Of a stretch of 33,419 nt of DNA, positions 32,986 to 33,419 are shown piece after piece. Source of the DNA: Bacillota bacterium (GTDB lineage Bacteria > Bacillota > SHA-98 > UBA4971); assembly GCA_012518595.1 (NCBI GenBank), contig JAAYRV010000078.1, forward strand, positions 1-33,419, given 5' to 3'. The notes beneath the pieces were generated by a model. It was not told where the DNA came from. It saw only the letters and a list, made by a program, of their open reading frames with translations, and ran no database searches. The first letter of the stretch is position 1. Each line of letters opens with the position of its first letter. The position numbers were made by a program, and so were the translations under genes.

Positions 32986-33419
32986 TGAAATACGGAAAAG
33001 CAAAGGCAAGAGGCAAGAATATTCTTGGCTATTTTAAGTACGGTCTTTTATACATATTATTACTTATATACTTATGCCCTTTCTATCTGGTGGTCATAAA
33101 CTCATTCAAAAACAGAACAGAAATCATCTCCAATCCTCTAGGATTTATTAGTAAGATGGATTTCTCTAACTTTGTTAATGCATTTAGACAAATGAATTAT
33201 TTGGATGCCTTCATTAATTCGTTAATTATTACCTCTATTAGCGTATTGATCATTGCCTTATTTTCTTCGATGACAGCTTACTTTTTTGTCAGGTTTAAAT
33301 GGAAAATTAACAAGTTCTTGTTTTTCATGATGGTAACCTCTATGCTCATTCCGTTTCAATCAATCATGATTCCGTTGGTACGAATTTATGGGGCAAATTT
33401 GAAGTTGTTAGACAATAAA
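32985..33419 (+). CDS. sugar ABC transporter permease (MalG/UgpE type), partial
   Basis: The first 145 residues of a second permease, running off the window end. Hydrophobic segments include YGLLYILLLIYLCPFYLVV-like sequence near residues 20-38 and LIITSISVLIIALFSSMTAYF. An NSFKNRTEI segment follows the first helix, as in MalG-type proteins, and MVTSMLIPFQSIMIP appears near the cut. ATG at 32985 overlaps the preceding stop; GTG at 32982 is also in frame. The EAA loop lies beyond the window. Confidence 0.93.
   Translation, partial: MKYGKAKARGKNILGYFKYGLLYILLLIYLCPFYLVVINSFKNRTEIISNPLGFISKMDFSNFVNAFRQMNYLDAFINSLIITSISVLIIALFSSMTAYFFVRFKWKINKFLFFMMVTSMLIPFQSIMIPLVRIYGANLKLLDNK

Overview
This window looks like a chromosomal stretch from an anaerobic bacterium, most likely of the Bacillota/Clostridia or a neighbouring phylum such as Synergistota. 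The lineage call is an inference. It rests on anaerobic purine/pyrimidine-type catabolic genes, frequent GTG and TTG starts with strong AGGAGG-type ribosome sites, and a CsoR operator that matches the Bacillus-type sequence. The solute-binding protein at the right end has a signal peptide but no lipobox cysteine, which would fit a diderm envelope.

Region 1 (1-18965, plus strand). After the 3' end of threonine synthase and an XRE-cupin regulator comes a long co-directional island. It encodes carbamate kinase, a dihydropyrimidinase/hydantoinase, a YgeY-type M20 hydrolase, a 41-codon remnant of an ornithine-carbamoyltransferase-like gene, and a [2Fe-2S] hydroxylase subunit. Next come a MocA-like nucleotidyltransferase, an XdhC-type cofactor chaperone, PreT and PreA, an FAD subunit, a MoaD-like small protein and a molybdopterin subunit. 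A second complete molybdenum hydroxylase (Mo, FAD and [2Fe-2S] subunits) follows, then SsnA-type amidohydrolase and a cysteine-synthase-fold PLP enzyme. The content resembles the selenium/molybdenum-hydroxylase purine (urate-type) degradation clusters of enterobacteria and gut anaerobes, but several parts differ: PreT-PreA instead of YgfK, a CysK-like enzyme instead of YgeX, and a deleted carbamoyltransferase. A plausible reading is hydroxylation or reduction of a purine-like heterocycle, ring opening by HyuA and SsnA, hydrolysis by YgeY, PLP-dependent elimination, and ATP recovery from carbamoyl phosphate by carbamate kinase.

Region 2 (19041-25565, minus strand). A convergent hairpin terminator separates the island from a large soluble GAF-type histidine kinase. 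Upstream on the same strand are a small YdcZ-type transporter, a FolK-BirA fusion, FolB, a long form of FolP and a nicotinamidase-like cysteine hydrolase.

Region 3 (25566-30427, minus strand). A 461-bp non-coding stretch holds imperfect ~48-nt tandem repeats, each starting with a GTAACA/TGTTAC palindrome. It is followed by a formimino-folate/histidine module (FchA, HutI, FtcD), a decayed serine-hydrolase fragment, thioredoxin and a CsoR-family repressor with a readable promoter/operator.

Region 4 (30569-33419, plus strand). A visibly more AT-rich sugar-type ABC transporter operon (binding protein and two permeases, the second cut by the window end) has a near-consensus promoter, an operator-like palindrome and two RNA hairpins.
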